Below, one piece after another: positions 21,484-33,985 of a DNA stretch of 64,000 nucleotides (position 1 is its first letter; the number at the start of each line of letters is the position of its first letter). Under the pieces are notes generated by a model. That model did not search any database and was not told the DNA's origin. It saw nothing but the letters and a program-made list of their open reading frames with translations. The translations under genes and the position numbers were made by a program. The DNA comes from Dactylis glomerata (taxonomy: Eukaryota > Streptophyta > Magnoliopsida > Poales > Poaceae), in contig QXEO01000832.1 in NCBI GenBank assembly GCA_007115705.1, positions 762,791 to 826,790 on the forward strand. The letters are read 5' to 3'.

Positions 21484-23051
21484 TGTCGTCGTGGTGAAAC
21501 AACATATGCCATGGGATGGCTTAAATGGGGGCCGAACTAGATGCTGGAGGATCCGGGAGAGGGAAGGCTCGGTAGAGACCGAGCACAGAGCACACTGCTA
21601 ACACATCGAGCTACCCAGGTTCGGGGCCCTCGTGAGGAGGTAACACCCCTACTCCTGCATGTCTGATCTATATGAGCTTCACATGAGAGCTACAATGGTG
21701 CTCCTTGAGCTGTTCATCTGCCTATCTAAGGCTGCACTGGGCAGGAGCTGGAGAGCTAGTGCTAGAGAGCTCCCATGGAGCGAGAGAGAATGAGCCTCCT
21801 CTGGAGGCTCGGGTGATCGATCCCCCTGGTGCCCCTTATATAGGGAGCCCAGGGGACAAGGGATACCCCACATAACACTATGCACACACTGTAGCTGAGT
21901 TGACTACTGGGGTCTTGTCATACTGTGGCTTGCATGATCCTGGTACCGTACTTGGTACTGTGGCTGGTGTCATGGTCATGGGTTTGTCCCATCGTGGCCG
22001 TACTTGGAGTCCTTGGTCTTCGTCTTCTAGCGTCTGTCTTCAGGATCACCATGTCATCGGTCTTATCCTCCTCCTGAGGATAAGACTGACTAGGAGAGGA
22101 TGGATATGCTGGTCTGAGCCAAGGGGCGTCCCAAGACCAGCATGCGATGGTGGAGAATGTGCCAGTCTGAGCCTGGTGGCGTCCCAAGACTGGCACGAGA
22201 TGCTGGAGATGATGCCAGACGAGTAACATATGCCGGAGGAAGTGAATTTCAGCCCTGGGGAGGATTAATCCGGCCTGGGCCAGGGAATCCCGGCCTGGCC
22301 CGGCCGGAATAGTAAAATAGAAGTGGCCCAGCCGGAGTACTCAAACCGGCCCAGCCGGGGATGATATCCCGGTCCAGCAGGGGGCGAACATACCGGCCCA
22401 GCCGGGGGGGGGCACGCCCAGGAGGCCCAGCCGGGAATCAGCCTAGCGGCCCAGCCGGGGCAGGCGTAGCGGAGAAGGCCCAGCCGGCTCTAGTCGGGAA
22501 ACAGGCTCCGCCGGGGAGAAGGGCTTCGGCCCACCCGGAGAGGAGGCCAGCCGGGAAACGGGCTCCGGCCCAGCTGGAATGGAGGAAGGCCGCACCAGCC
22601 CGCCCGGGATACTGAGCAGGCCAGGACACCGAGGTCCACCCGGGAGAGCGGAGCGGGGCGGGAGGCCCGGCCGGGGCAGAGGCCTGCCGGCCCATTCGGC
22701 ACGGTGGGAGGCCGGGATGCGGCCGACCTGGCCCAGCCGGCTTGGAGGCTGCCTGGCCCAGCTGGGATGAAGGCTCCCAGGCCCAGCCGGGGTTGCTGCT
22801 GCGCAGCGTCGGCCCATGCGGCCATATGCCGGCCTGGGCTGCTCTATTCCGGTCCAGCCTAGATATAATCCGGCCAGGTGGAGTTGTAATCCGGCCTGGA
22901 CTTCATTATTCCGGCCTGGGAAGTCATATTCCGGCCCAGGCTACTGTTTACTCGCTTTTTAATATCCTGCATATATAACTCATCATATATAACGTATATT
23001 AGACATAATATAAAGGGGTACTTTGGTATATCCGGGGTTATATCCCCGACA
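21484..23051 (-). mobile_element. Element H, 5' LTR (right copy)
   Basis: 1568 bp, the same length as the left copy. It abuts the primer site on its left and the TSD caaac on its right. Confidence 0.9.
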
Positions 23052-23056
23052 CAAAC

Positions 23057-25405
23057 AAAAGATCATGAGTAATGAAACATTGAAAGTCAAGTGTGTGTTT
23101 CGAGCATATAGAAAAACATAGCAAATTGGTTTTCAGCTAGTCCTTCATGGAGTAGCAAAACATAAATGCATAGGACACCTTCAAGTTTAAGAGGGCGACT
23201 AGATACAAATAATTTAAGAACAAGCAAAACCATAATCATGAATCAATCAATAATAAATTTTGGGACTATGCTTATTAAACTCAGAATGACAACTATGCTC
23301 TCTTAGATGGTGCATAAAGGTAGAAGGTGGAGACTCAACATAAAAGTAAACGAAATGCCCTTCGCAGAGGGAAGCAGTGATTAAAAATGTGCTAGAGCTT
23401 TTCATTTGTAAAACAGAGAGATAAAAATTTGTTTTGAGAGGTGGTTGTTCTTGTCAACGACTGGCAATGGGGTTCTTACTATCTCCCATACTAAGCAAGT
23501 TTTTGAGAGAGATATTGGCACTTTAGTGCTCTTTTATAAAGCTTGGCACTCCTCCCCACTTTTCCTTTCACAAACCATGGCTAACCGATTCCATCGGGTG
23601 CCCACCAACTTTCACATACCATGGAGGAGTGCCTTTTCTATTCTTTTTTTCTTTTTTCTCTTTTTTGGAATAAAACAATATGGAAGATACAAATCCGACC
23701 ACTACGTCCCCATGAGCTGAAAACAGTGTCACAAAATGAGAAGTATTTTGAAGGTTTTTTGAAAGGTAGCACAAGAAAATTTACATGGAATGGCTTGCAA
23801 ATACCATGCATAGGAATTTATAGTGGACTCTTTGGAATACTTGGTTTTTGGGAGTTGGATGCACGAGAAGTATTCCCTCTCAGTACAAAATGAAGGCTAG
23901 CAAAAGACTGGGAGCGACCAACTAAGAGAGCAATAACGGCCATAATCATGCACAACGACAAAACATCATTAACCGAAGCATAAAGTGGTATCACAAGTCA
24001 AAAACAAATGATCATAGAGGCTTATGGTGACTTGCTAAAGTCAAACATGGTGTAAGCATGTGCCAAGTCAACCCAAATAAAGCATAAAAGGAGAAAACCA
24101 CAATAACATGCTCCCATATAATAAAAACAATGCATGATTCTTTCGAAGGCACATTAAGCAATCTCAGTCATTTGAGACAAGTCATGCTACAGCAAAAGCT
24201 GCTAATCATACTATCAAAACGACATCAAGCATGACATGCAAAAGTCTAAGCCACAGTCTAAATAAGCTCCCATTTGTACCACTATAGTCATCAAACTTTT
24301 TTATCTTTTCCAACACCATTCATCCTTTTTGAAACAACTCTTTTGATGAAAACCAACATAGACCAGTGGTCTAAGTACACCTTGATACAAAGATAAAACA
24401 AGATCTAAACAAAAATCAAGGTGAAAAACAAAAGTTAAATGCAGTACTAGAAAAAGAGAACACTCGTTGAACGATAAGAGTGAAAACTAGAGTGTTCTTG
24501 GCAATGAAAAATGGAGTGTGTCTTCTCCAAAAGAAATTTGTTGGGGTTCAACCATTTATTGCAGCAAAAAAAAAATGAAAGAGAAAGTAAAGACACTCCA
24601 AGAAAAATGCATAGAATACGAAGCAATAAATATATAGTGTCTTGAAAGGTGACTTGATTTTTGCCGATGAAGAAGGGGTGCCTCGGGGCATCCCCAAGCT
24701 TTGATGCTTGTACCTCTTGGATATTTCTTGGGGTGACATGGGCATCCCCAAGCTTGAGCATTTCTCCATACTTCATCTCATCTCATCACTCTCCTTTCCC
24801 TACACTTGAAAACTTCCTTCATACAAGACTTCACACAATTCTAATAGCAACATTAGTGTAAGCATATTAGGAAATCTACTCTTTTGGTTCAGTTTCAAAC
24901 TCAAATATACCATCCATTAAAGCATAAGATACTGTAGCAACTTCCTCAAAAGTTCTGTGATCAAAAGAACTCAAAAAGAAAGCGATCGAAAGGCAAACAC
25001 AAATAGTGGCAGAAATCTATCAAAACAGAACAGCTGACAAAGATCGATTTTTCTGAGGACCTTCTGTTGCTCAAATCGAAAAGTGCAAAACTAATATAAG
25101 GTTGAAAATAACCTGGGGAATATGCATAAGAAATCGCAGATCAAAAAGATATTCTGAGAATTTTCATGAATTTTTATGGTGCAGCGCAGAAATCTGTTTC
25201 AGGACAGGAACTTTCCCAAATCTTACCTTCCTCAAATTAGAGGTTCTTCTTGGCACAAAAACGAAAAAATGATAAGGCGAGGTAATTACAGTATTAATAA
25301 CTTCCAAGACTCAACAAAAAGAAAACGTACTGAAAAGAAAACAATGGGTTATCTCCCAAGAGTGCTTTTCTTTAATGCCTTTGAGCTAGGCGCAGAAAGT
25401 GGAAA
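23057..25405 (-). other. Interior D, long non-coding spacer
   Basis: No coding frame. It aligns with 33986-36525 (E) and 44912-47798 (F). Polypurine-like copies (gcatccccaagctt on the plus strand) are near 24688 and 24744. Confidence 0.75.
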
Positions 25406-27440
25406 TCAAGTAATATTAAACGATGAAGCATCAAGTTCATAATTTGCTCTAAGAATAGAGTCAAAAAGTAATTGCTTTCTCTTTCTAGGTAAGTGTTCCA
25501 TACCTTTCTTGAGTGGGAATTGATATTTAATGGTGCCTTCCTTCATATCAATGATGGCACTAACTGTTCAAAGAAAAGGTCTTCCCAAAATAATAGGACA
25601 TGAAGCATTGCATTCAACATCCATAACAAGGAAATCAACGGGAACAAGGTTATTGTTAACCATAATAAGAACATCATTAATCCTTCCCAAAGGTTTCTTC
25701 TTAGCAACATCAGCAAGAGGAACATCAAAATAACAATTTTCAAGCGGTGGTAAACCAAGCATATCATAAATCTTTCTAGGCATAATAGAAATACTTGCAC
25801 CAAGGTCACATAAAGCATGGCAATTAAAATCATTCACATTCATATCAATGATGGGATCCCAACCATCTTCTAACTTCTTGGGAATATAAACCTTTTGTTT
25901 CAACTTTTCTTCCCTAATTTTCATGAGAGCATTTGTAATATGCTTTGTAAAAACAACATTCATAGAACTAGCATTATGACTAAAAGAAAGCTTTGGAAGA
26001 ACAAAATAGCTTCAGAGATATTGCAACCATCAACATCAAAATTATTAAAAGAGGTAGAGCAATTGTCTTCCATACTCCAAAAAAATTCAGCACTTTTTGT
26101 AGAAAAAGTTTTTGCAGTTTTGGGCTTTTTCGCACAAAGAGTAGGAGTTTTCTATACACCAATCAAAGTAAGTGGATTGCTAGCATTTGAAACAACATTA
26201 CTAGAGGTGGTAATAGTACATACCTTCATATTTCTAGCCATCTCATCTTCTCTTTCCCACCTGGCATGCAATTCTGCTAACATCCTAACATTTTCATCAA
26301 TTCTAACCTGGATGGCATTCAAAGTTTTGCTTTCTTTCATGTCATTAGGCAAAACTTTTAGTTTCAGAAGTTCAACATCAAGAGGAAGGCTATCAACTTT
26401 AGAAGCAAGAATATCAATTTTGCCCAACTTTTCCTCAACAGACTTATTAAAAGCATTTTGCTTACCAATAAAGTCCTTAAGCATGACTTCAAGCTCAGAG
26501 GGCGCGCCCCTAGTGTTGTTGGAGGAATTACCATAAGAGTTACCATAACCATTACCATTGGTAGAAGGATACAGCCTATAATTGTTGCTAGCAAAATTGT
26601 TCCTATAAGCACTGTTGTTAAAATTACTATTTCTAATGAAGTTCACATCAACATGCTCTTCTTGAGCAATCAAAGAGGTCAAAGGAACATTATTAGGATC
26701 AATATGAGCTCTATCATTAGAAAGCATAAGCATAATAGTATCAATCTTATCACTTAAGGAAGAGGTTTCCTCAACAGAATTTACCTTCTTACCTTATGCA
26801 GCTCTCTCGGGGTGCCACTCAGAATAATTTACCATCATATTATCAAGAAGCTTCGTTGCGGCGCCCAAGGTGATGGACATAAAAGTACCTCCAGCAGCTG
26901 AATCCAAGAGATTTCTTGAAGAAAAGGTTTGGATAATCATCCAAGTAGTTAGTCCATGAGTGGGACAATTCTTTCTCATAGATTTCATTCTTTCCCAAGC
27001 TTGAGCAACATGTTCATTATCAAACTGTCAAAACTTCATAATATCACTTCGCAAAGCTATAATCTTAGCAGGAGGATAATATTTTCCAATAAAAGCATCC
27101 TTACACTTAACCCAAGAATCAATACTATTTCTAGGCAAAGATAGCAACCAATCCTTAGCTCTTCCTCTTAAAGAGAAAGGAAACAACTTAAGCTTAATAA
27201 TACACCATCTACATCCTTATACTTTTGCATCTCACATAGCTCAACAAAATTGTTGAGATGAGCTGCAGCATCATCAGTACTAACACCAGAAAACTTCTCT
27301 TTAATAACAAGATTTAACAAAGCAGGTTTAATCTCATAAAAATGTGCCTCAGGAGCAGGTGGCACAATAGGAGTGCAGATAAAATCATTGTTATTGGTGC
27401 TAGTAAAATCACACAACTTGATGTTCTCAGGAGTACCCAT
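25406..27440 (-). pseudogene. Broken Gag-protease, interior D
   Basis: The minus-strand start is MGTPENIKLCDF at 27440. Gag blocks follow in shifting frames: LNNFVELCEMQKYKDVDG, then after frame breaks FMSITLGAATKLLDNMM, then a 190-residue block with RNSNFNNSAYRNNF and SELEVMLKDFIGKQ. A pepsin-like protease block (25568-25963) carries CHALCDLGASISIMPRKIYD and CPIILGRPFL; the active-site triad reads D-L-G rather than D-S/T-G. The final stop is at 25406-25408 in another frame. Several frameshifts, at least one deletion (the YAGLNF segment is missing) and stops make it non-functional. No reverse transcriptase, RNase H or integrase follows in the 2.3 kb to element H. Confidence 0.75.
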
Positions 27441-27600
27441 TCTAGCAAAACTAAAAGCAGACAAGTAAAAATAACAACTATAAAGGAACTAATTTTTTTG
27501 TATTTTTGATAAAAAGATGCAAGCAAAAATAAAATAAAGCAAAACAATAACAAAGTAAAAGATTGGAAGCGAGAGACTCCCCTTGTAGAAATCCTCTTTC

Positions 27601-27618
27601 TTCCCGGCAACAGTGCCA
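27601..27618 (-). promoter_or_regulatory. Primer binding site of interior D
   Basis: A decayed tRNA-Asp-type site (minus strand TGGCACTGTTGCCGGGAA), 11 bases inside LTR-b. Confidence 0.8.
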
Positions 27619-28379
27619 GAAAAATTGCTTGATGGCGTGTAGATGTCTGCCCATTTGGGAACCCCAAGAGGAAGGTATGATGAGCACATCAGCAAGTCTT
27701 CCCTCAGTATGATACCAAGGTTTATCGAACCAGTAGGAGAAAGAACCAACTTCCGAAGGTTGATGCACGCTAGCTTCGCGATAGCTCTGGACAATTTATA
27801 TATAGCGCCTCATCCAGGGCGTAGCTTTGCACCAGCAGAAACGTCGAACCTGCACACAACACAACCAAGTACTTTGCCCCAACTTACAGTGAGGTTGTCA
27901 ATCTCACCAGTTTGCTATAAACAAAGGATTAAGCGTATCGAGTGGTAAAAGGTAATGGTTTCACTACAAGAAATGTGTTGACTAGTGACCATTTCATAGT
28001 GACCACAGAAAAATTGGTCATAGATTTATGACTAACTCGGATCAAATGGTCGTAAGCCATTTCAGAGGGTTCAAGGTCTTAATCCTTATGACCAATTTAG
28101 TCCAAAATGTCATAATGCTCAGACACAAAATGGTCATAACCGATATAATCGAATTTAGCACATTATTTTTAATTTATTTTATGCCGCTTACGACCAATTT
28201 AAATGGTCATACCACTATAATCAATGTGACTAGGTGTCCACCTCAATAATTCTGCATACGTGTCAACGTCTAGGTAGCATCAATGCCTATATGTCAATAT
28301 CTAGGTGGCTTTGATGCCTACGTGTCAATGCTCTGACGACTGGGACCCATTATAATATTGACTTGTTGACTAATATGAC

Positions 28380-28745
28380 ATGTGGGTCCCACCCGCCCCC
28401 ACCCCTACCCCACCTTACAGGTGGGTCCCACCCACCCCTACTCCCACCTGACTAGTGGGTCCCACCCGCCCCCACCCCCTACTCCCACCTGACTGGTGGG
28501 TCCCACCCGCCCCTACCCCTACCCCACCTTACAGGTGGGTCCCACCCGCCCCTACCCCCTACCCCACCTGACAGGTGGGTCCCACCCGCCTCCACCCCCA
28601 CCTGACAGGTGGGTCCCACCAGCCTCTACCCTACCCCACCTGACAGGTGGGTCCCACCCGCCCCTACCCTACCCCACCTGACAGGTGGGTCCCACCCGCC
28701 CCGATTGACACGTGGGTCCCACATGTCAGGTAGGTGTGGGTCCCA
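28380..28745. repeat. CACTA minisatellite, about 40-bp unit, nine copies
   Basis: The unit is ggtgggtcccacccgccc plus ctaccccacctgaca. The words CACCTGACAGGTG and GGGTCCCACCC make many short inverted repeats. The C-rich strand yields a false frame at 28496-28681. Confidence 0.9.
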
Positions 28746-28783
28746 CTTCCAAGAGTGCCAGTAAAATTTCTCGCAAAATATTG

Positions 28784-28854
28784 GGCGGAGGCGAGACTCG
28801 AACTCATGACCTCTCCCAACCAGCCAAACGAAGTGTACCTAACCACTACAACAC
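28784..28854 (-). other. tRNA-like (possibly SINE-derived) segment in the CACTA element
   Basis: On the minus strand an A-box-like TAGTGGTTAGG is followed about 40 bases on by a B-box-like GAGTTCGAGTCTC. That is the spacing and order of a polymerase III internal promoter. No cloverleaf can be closed convincingly and no 3' tail was seen, so this is not called a tRNA gene. Confidence 0.35.
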
Positions 28855-29269
28855 CACATCTTTTGTGTCATTCTATGCTTTCGGTCCAATTTATTTATAA
28901 CTCTCAGCTATTGGGCCTAGAATTCGGCCTCATCTCTTTGTTATTTTGACAATTGACTGCACCGAATGGGCCAGCGGCCCAAAGCCAAATAGCGAATGGA
29001 TAGTGAGAAAATATGGGCTTCACTAGTTTTTTAGCCCAATAATGATAGAAGAATTTTTTTTGAAACTCTAAATATGCAATTTCACCATTAAAAATTGCAT
29101 ATGAACTCGAATCGAGATGAACCAAAAATAAATTTGATTCATATCTAAGAGATGCATAAGATCGTAAAGATTTTTCATTTTTTAAATTTTATTTGAATAT
29201 TTTTATGTTGATTTTCTTATTTCAATTTTTAAATGCGATCAAAATGTCGAGTGCGACCGTTTCGTAGAT

Positions 29270-30165
29270 ATGGGTGGCATCTTCGATTTTTTTTGCAAAT
29301 CTATGATGAAATTACATATTATGCACCTAAAGATAATTTTTGCAAAGAATCACGAGCAAACTATGAAGCACTTGTAGTTTCAATTGGGCCCGCTTCCAGC
29401 TGAATCGGCAGAAAGTTATCGAAAAATTAAAAAATACCTACAAATGATTTGTTGTTCAAACAAGTGCTGAATTTTAAACCCTAAGTGGTCTACTATTTTT
29501 GTAGATTGTTTTGGTCCAATTATCAAATTAAATTTCGGTAGCTCCTTCACAAAAACATCAATTTGCGCCACTTAGAAAATAAAAAAATGAGTTTTTCGTG
29601 CAAAGAAAATGAAAACTTCCTTCTGCAACATTGTTTGTCATTCCGAGTCGAACACTTTTGCACAATATAGGATCATTTGAATAAACTATGCCATGATTGT
29701 GGCCATGACATCGGCAGTTTAGCTTAAAACTCAAGAATCTTCGTACATGGTAGCTCTTTTGTATATATGGGTGGAATCTTACAAAACTTTCTGTAGATAT
29801 CTGATAAAATAGCAACTTGTGCATCTAAAAATATTTTTAAAAAAAAATCATGAGCAAACTATGAAGCACTTGTAGTTCAAATTGGGCCGCTTCCAGCTGA
29901 ATTGGCAGAAAGTTGTCAGAAATTTAAAAAATACCTATAAATGGTTTATTGTTCAACTAAGTGCCGAATTGTAAACCCTAAGTGTTCTAATATTTTTTGA
30001 GATTGTTTTGGCCCAATTTTCAAATTGAATTTTGGTAGCTCCTTCACTAAAACGTCGATTTGTGTCACTCAGAAAATGAAAAATGATTTTTTCGTGCAAA
30101 AAAAATGAAAACTTCCTTCTGCAACATTGTTTGTCATTCCGAGTCGAATACTTTTGCACAATGAA
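29270..30165. repeat. Direct duplication of a 400-bp block inside the CACTA element
   Basis: 29270-29669 and 29765-30165 are diverged copies offset by about 498 bp. Shared words include gagcaaactatgaagcactt, cgcttccagctgaat and tccttctgcaacattgtttg. Confidence 0.85.
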
Positions 30166-30224
30166 AATGTTGTTTATTTTTTTCCAGTTCTAAGTTGTTC
30201 CTGATGTTTGCAATGTACCTGCAG

Positions 30225-31090
30225 GCTATCGGTCGCGCTCAATCGCTCAGATCGTATGTGCGATGGTGGAATGGTTGCCTCGCATGAATTCCTTCCTGAG
30301 ATGAAGTGCAGTAACTAGGACATACTCTAGTAATTATGGACATGCTATAAGAACACAGAACATATCGTGACATGAGTAGTATGATCTTCTAGTTAGGTTT
30401 TGGAGTGAAATTAGTAACCAGTGAGAGTATTAAATCAATTTCTGTCATTTTCTCATTGTCTCCAAATATATTTTGCAATAGACTGATCAAGATGCACACC
30501 AAACAGGTCTTATGATTTGAGTCATTTTGTCATTGTCATAATCTGTCATTTTCTCATTGTACTTCTCCTTTCTGTTTCCTCATTGTCATATGGATGCTGA
30601 ATTTGACTTGCAGGTTTCGCTACAACTGATGGCCGGGAGTTCTGCGGCGGACATTGAGCTGGGCCTTTTGAACGCCAGCACTACTTCTGCCTGTGGACCT
30701 CAGCTACTTCCAGGAGGTTACTACCTCAATTCATGCACCAAACTTTAATGTGAACTGCACTGAAACTTGCTCTACTGCATGTTTGTACTCCACATCTTAT
30801 GCAGTGCTTACTACTGATCCATTCTTAAATAATACAGATGTGCATTTTTATGGGCCCTTGTGTTTCTATTTACTGTTTATACTTGTTCTGTCTTCTCTAG
30901 GCTTTTTAACTGGTTCCTTCTCATGAATGCCATATCAAATTACTACAAGCTGTTCTTTCCATCTTGAAGACAGAGAAGTTGAGTTGGATTTAGCTGAAGC
31001 ACCGACGGTACTGTTATTGCAGAGTCTTCTGTGCTTTGTAAGTGATCATCTGATGGCTAGAGCCACAAGTTATATCAAAACAGTGGTATG
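30225..31090 (+). pseudogene. Possible exon remains of a gene within the CACTA element
   Basis: Three short stretches look like exons because they sit between AG and GT-like borders and have gene-like composition in AT-rich DNA: 30225-30311, 30614-30716 (frame VSLQLMAGSSAADIELGLLN) and 30970-31086 (frame with EVELDLAEAPTVLLLQSLLC). I recognise no domain, and no consistent reading frame joins them. They may be fragments of a captured host gene or a worn CACTA gene. Confidence 0.25.
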
Positions 31091-32040
31091 CATTCTCCCT
31101 GCTGGCTTAGCTTACACTCATCTGAGCTTTGGGCTGGCAAATGATTAGATTATTTTTTCTTTGGTCATATGATATTTTCATATTTAATATATATATCTTG
31201 CTGGGTAATAATTGCGTCAACAAATATGCATTTTTATTCTCAAATGGAAAGAATATATTTGCTATACTTGAATTAACAAATTGTAATGAATCTACTCCTA
31301 GAGAAAAGAGGAGACTAAAGTCTTCATCATCTGCATATCATGCTTAGCTATTCATATGTGTAACTGAGCATCTGCCAGGTTGGATAATCTATCTGAATTT
31401 CGCATGTCATCCTTCTGTTGTCTTTTTTGTGAGTTAAGGCTTGCCTTTTGCCATATTTATTGTGTAACAAACATCTGTTTTGGCACATACAAATATAAGG
31501 GTCTTTTTATCATTCTTACAGTAAGCTATATATCTCTTTACCTTCAATTCAGTATTCCGCTTATCTTTGTGCAAGACTACATGCTAACACGTTGAACCAG
31601 TCAATATCTCTATTGAGTATACATGATGTTGCTTGCTATTTTCTTAGCTACAGAAGTTTAATTATGAAAGCTTTGACTTGAACTGTATACTAACCTATAG
31701 AATTTCCTAGTTGATTGCCAAGTTTGAGAGTATATTCTTGCTTTTTATTATGCAATTTGTATTGTCTACCAGAATGAATCGGTTAGCGTTTCCTCTCTTT
31801 TACAGAAGCTCTTGCTAGAAGAAATCTGAAGCTAAAGAAATTTGAAGCCTGAGAAAGCGAAGAGTAGATACTTACAATTAGTGCTAGTCATATTGTACTA
31901 GCCAGCTTATTTCGTTGTATGATCTCTGTGTATATAGTGTAATAGACTACTTTTGGTTATTATTTCAAGAAATTTGTTGTCTAATTTTGTCATTTCAAAA
32001 ATTGGTTGTGATGCTTCTATTCTGATTGAAATATTTTATA
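31091..32040. other. CACTA interior, AT-rich non-coding
   Basis: No repeat array, no convincing exon; only short chance frames. Confidence 0.5.
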
Positions 32041-32345
32041 CTGGACCGTGAAAAGGAGAAGGCCCAAAAAAGAATCTAAGTGCAAAAAGGCCAAGGCCCA
32101 AAAAAGAATTAGAATGCAAAATGGCTAAGGCCTAGAAAAGTATTAGAATGCAAATTGCCAAGGCCTAATAGGTAAATGGACACAAAAAGGCCAAGCCCAA
32201 AACAAAAAACAAAAAGGCCGAACCCAAAACGAAAAAGCACTGCAAAAAAGGTTAAGGCCCAAAAAATATAGGAGCGCGAAAAGGCTACTGTGAAAAAAAA
32301 GTTGTCTGCACAAAGGGGGTGGCCTAAAAATTAAAAGGCTGAATA
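32041..32345. repeat. CACTA right array of AAAAAGGCCAAGGCCCAAAA words
   Basis: About ten irregular copies of aaggccaaggcccaaaa, followed by tggccacgtaggatc words leading into the ggtcata subterminal region. Confidence 0.75.
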
Positions 32346-33985
32346 ATTGGGCTTGGCCCATGTAGAACAACCAACTGGATTGGGCTAAATTTGAATTACG
32401 ACCATTTGGTTTGGTCACAATCCTGCCACGTAGGATTGGCCACGTAGGATCCGACGTGGCCTGGCCAAATTGCTAGTGACCAATTTTTTGGTCATAATAC
32501 TTATGACCATCTATTTTGGTCATAATCGCTTATGACCAATTAAGAAAATTGGTCATCGTAGGCGGTCAGTGACGCTCAACTGCCGACCAAGTGTTTTTGG
32601 TCACAAGAGGGTCATAAGTTGAACAACAGTGACCATCTAGTGACCAAAGTGAAGGGTCACAAGTCAACACATTTCTTGTAGTGTTTGCAAGAATGTAAAT
32701 AAAGTGAGTAAATGGTAAACGGTAATAATAGTGTAAAAGAATGGACCGGGGTCCATAGTTCACTAGTGGTGTCTCTCCATAAGATAAATAACATGCTGGG
32801 TAAACAAATTACAGTTGGGCAATTGATAGAATAAAGCAAACATACAAATGTCATGAGGATCACTATGAGATTCACTTGGGCACTACAACATAATACATAG
32901 ACCGTAATCCAACTGCATCTATGAGTAATAATCCACCCACCGGATGTCATCCGAGCAACCGTTGGGTATTAAGTTGCAAGCAACAGATTATCGCCTGAAG
33001 CAAAGTGTGTAATCTAAACAATACAAATGTCCTTGAACACAAGATTATTGTTTTCTCCCTACTAGCAACAAAACAACTACAACCTTAGAGGTTTCTGTCA
33101 CTCCCCCAGATTACTAGAGGCATGAACCCACTATCGAGCTTAAATACTCCCTCTTGGAGTCACTAGCATCTACTCGGGCAAGATATCTACTAGCAACAGA
33201 GAGCATGCAGGATCATAAACAACATAGAGATAACATAAATATGATAAATCAACAATTCAACTTGGCATAGTATCAATATTCATCGGATCCCAACAAACAC
33301 AACATGTAGAATAACACAACGATGATCTTTATCATGATAGGCAGCTCACAAGATCTAAACATGAAGCACATGGAGGAGATGACAACCATCTAGCTACTGC
33401 TATGGACCCGTAGTCCAAGGTAGACTACTCACACATCATTCCGGAGGCAGGCATGGTGATGAAGAAGGCCTCCGGTGGTGATTCCCCTCTCCGGCAGGAT
33501 GCCGAGAAGAACTTCTGGACCCTCCCGATCTCGCCTCAACGACGGCGGTGGCTTGCAGTATGTTTTGTGGAAATTGATTGGGCATTTTAGGTTTTCCCAT
33601 CAAGGGGAATGTATAGGCGGAAGGGTGGCGTCAGGAGGTGGACCAGGGGCCCACACCATAGCCCGACACGGCCAGGGGCTGGCCCACGCCATGGCATGGT
33701 GCGGCTGCCCTCTAGCACCCCTCCGTCTCTGCTTTGGACTCCATCTCGTGTCAGGAAAAATAGGAACTTTGGCTTTTGTTTTGTGCAATTCTGAGAATAT
33801 TTCCTGTGTAGCTTTTCTGAAACACAAAAATAGCAGAAAACAGGGAACTGGCATTGTGGCGTCTCGTTAGTAGGTTAGTTCCAGAAAATGCATAAAAATG
33901 CCATGAAGTGTAACAAAACAAAAAGCAAATGGTGTATAAACAAGCATGGAGCATAAAAAATTATAGATACGTTTGCGACGTATCA

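Larger units (their letters stand above)
16792..23051 (-). mobile_element. Element H: gypsy-type LTR element without proteins
   Basis: A 6260-bp element with two 1568-bp LTRs (16792-18359 and 21484-23051) of identical length and very few differences. It is flanked by the 5-bp TSD caaac (16787-16791 and 23052-23056). LTR ends are TGTCGGGG and CGACA. The primer site lies at 21464-21481 and a purine tract (cctcgggggctaa, minus strand) abuts 18360, so it is minus-strand. The 3124-bp interior has no gag or pol and is built almost wholly of tandem repeats, so it is a large retrotransposon derivative that must be mobilised in trans. Confidence 0.9.
27962..32683. mobile_element. CACTA element, non-autonomous
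   Basis: 4722 bp with 29-bp terminal inverted repeats starting CACTACAAGAAATGTGTTGA (one mismatch) and a 3-bp TSD ttt (27959-27961, 32684-32686). Other LTR copies have the unbroken site gtttgcaagaatg. Subterminal regions are full of ggtcata, ggtcac and tatgacca words in both orientations, as expected of CACTA transposase-binding repeats. No TnpD-type transposase frame is present. Confidence 0.93.
27630..33985 (-). mobile_element. LTR-b of tandem element T, split by the CACTA element
   Basis: Pieces 27630-27961 and 32687-33985 join to 1631 bp, close to the 1629 bp of LTR-a. Its start (minus strand, 33985) reads TGATACGTCGCAAACGTATC. It is flanked by a primer site on the left and a polypurine tract on the right. 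Confidence 0.85.

Noticed and set aside
28496..28681. Proline/glycine-rich frame in the CACTA element
   Set aside because: It is the translation of the 40-bp minisatellite.
28784..28854. Functional tRNA gene
   Set aside because: Only A- and B-box-like words are visible; no acceptor stem or anticodon arm can be closed.
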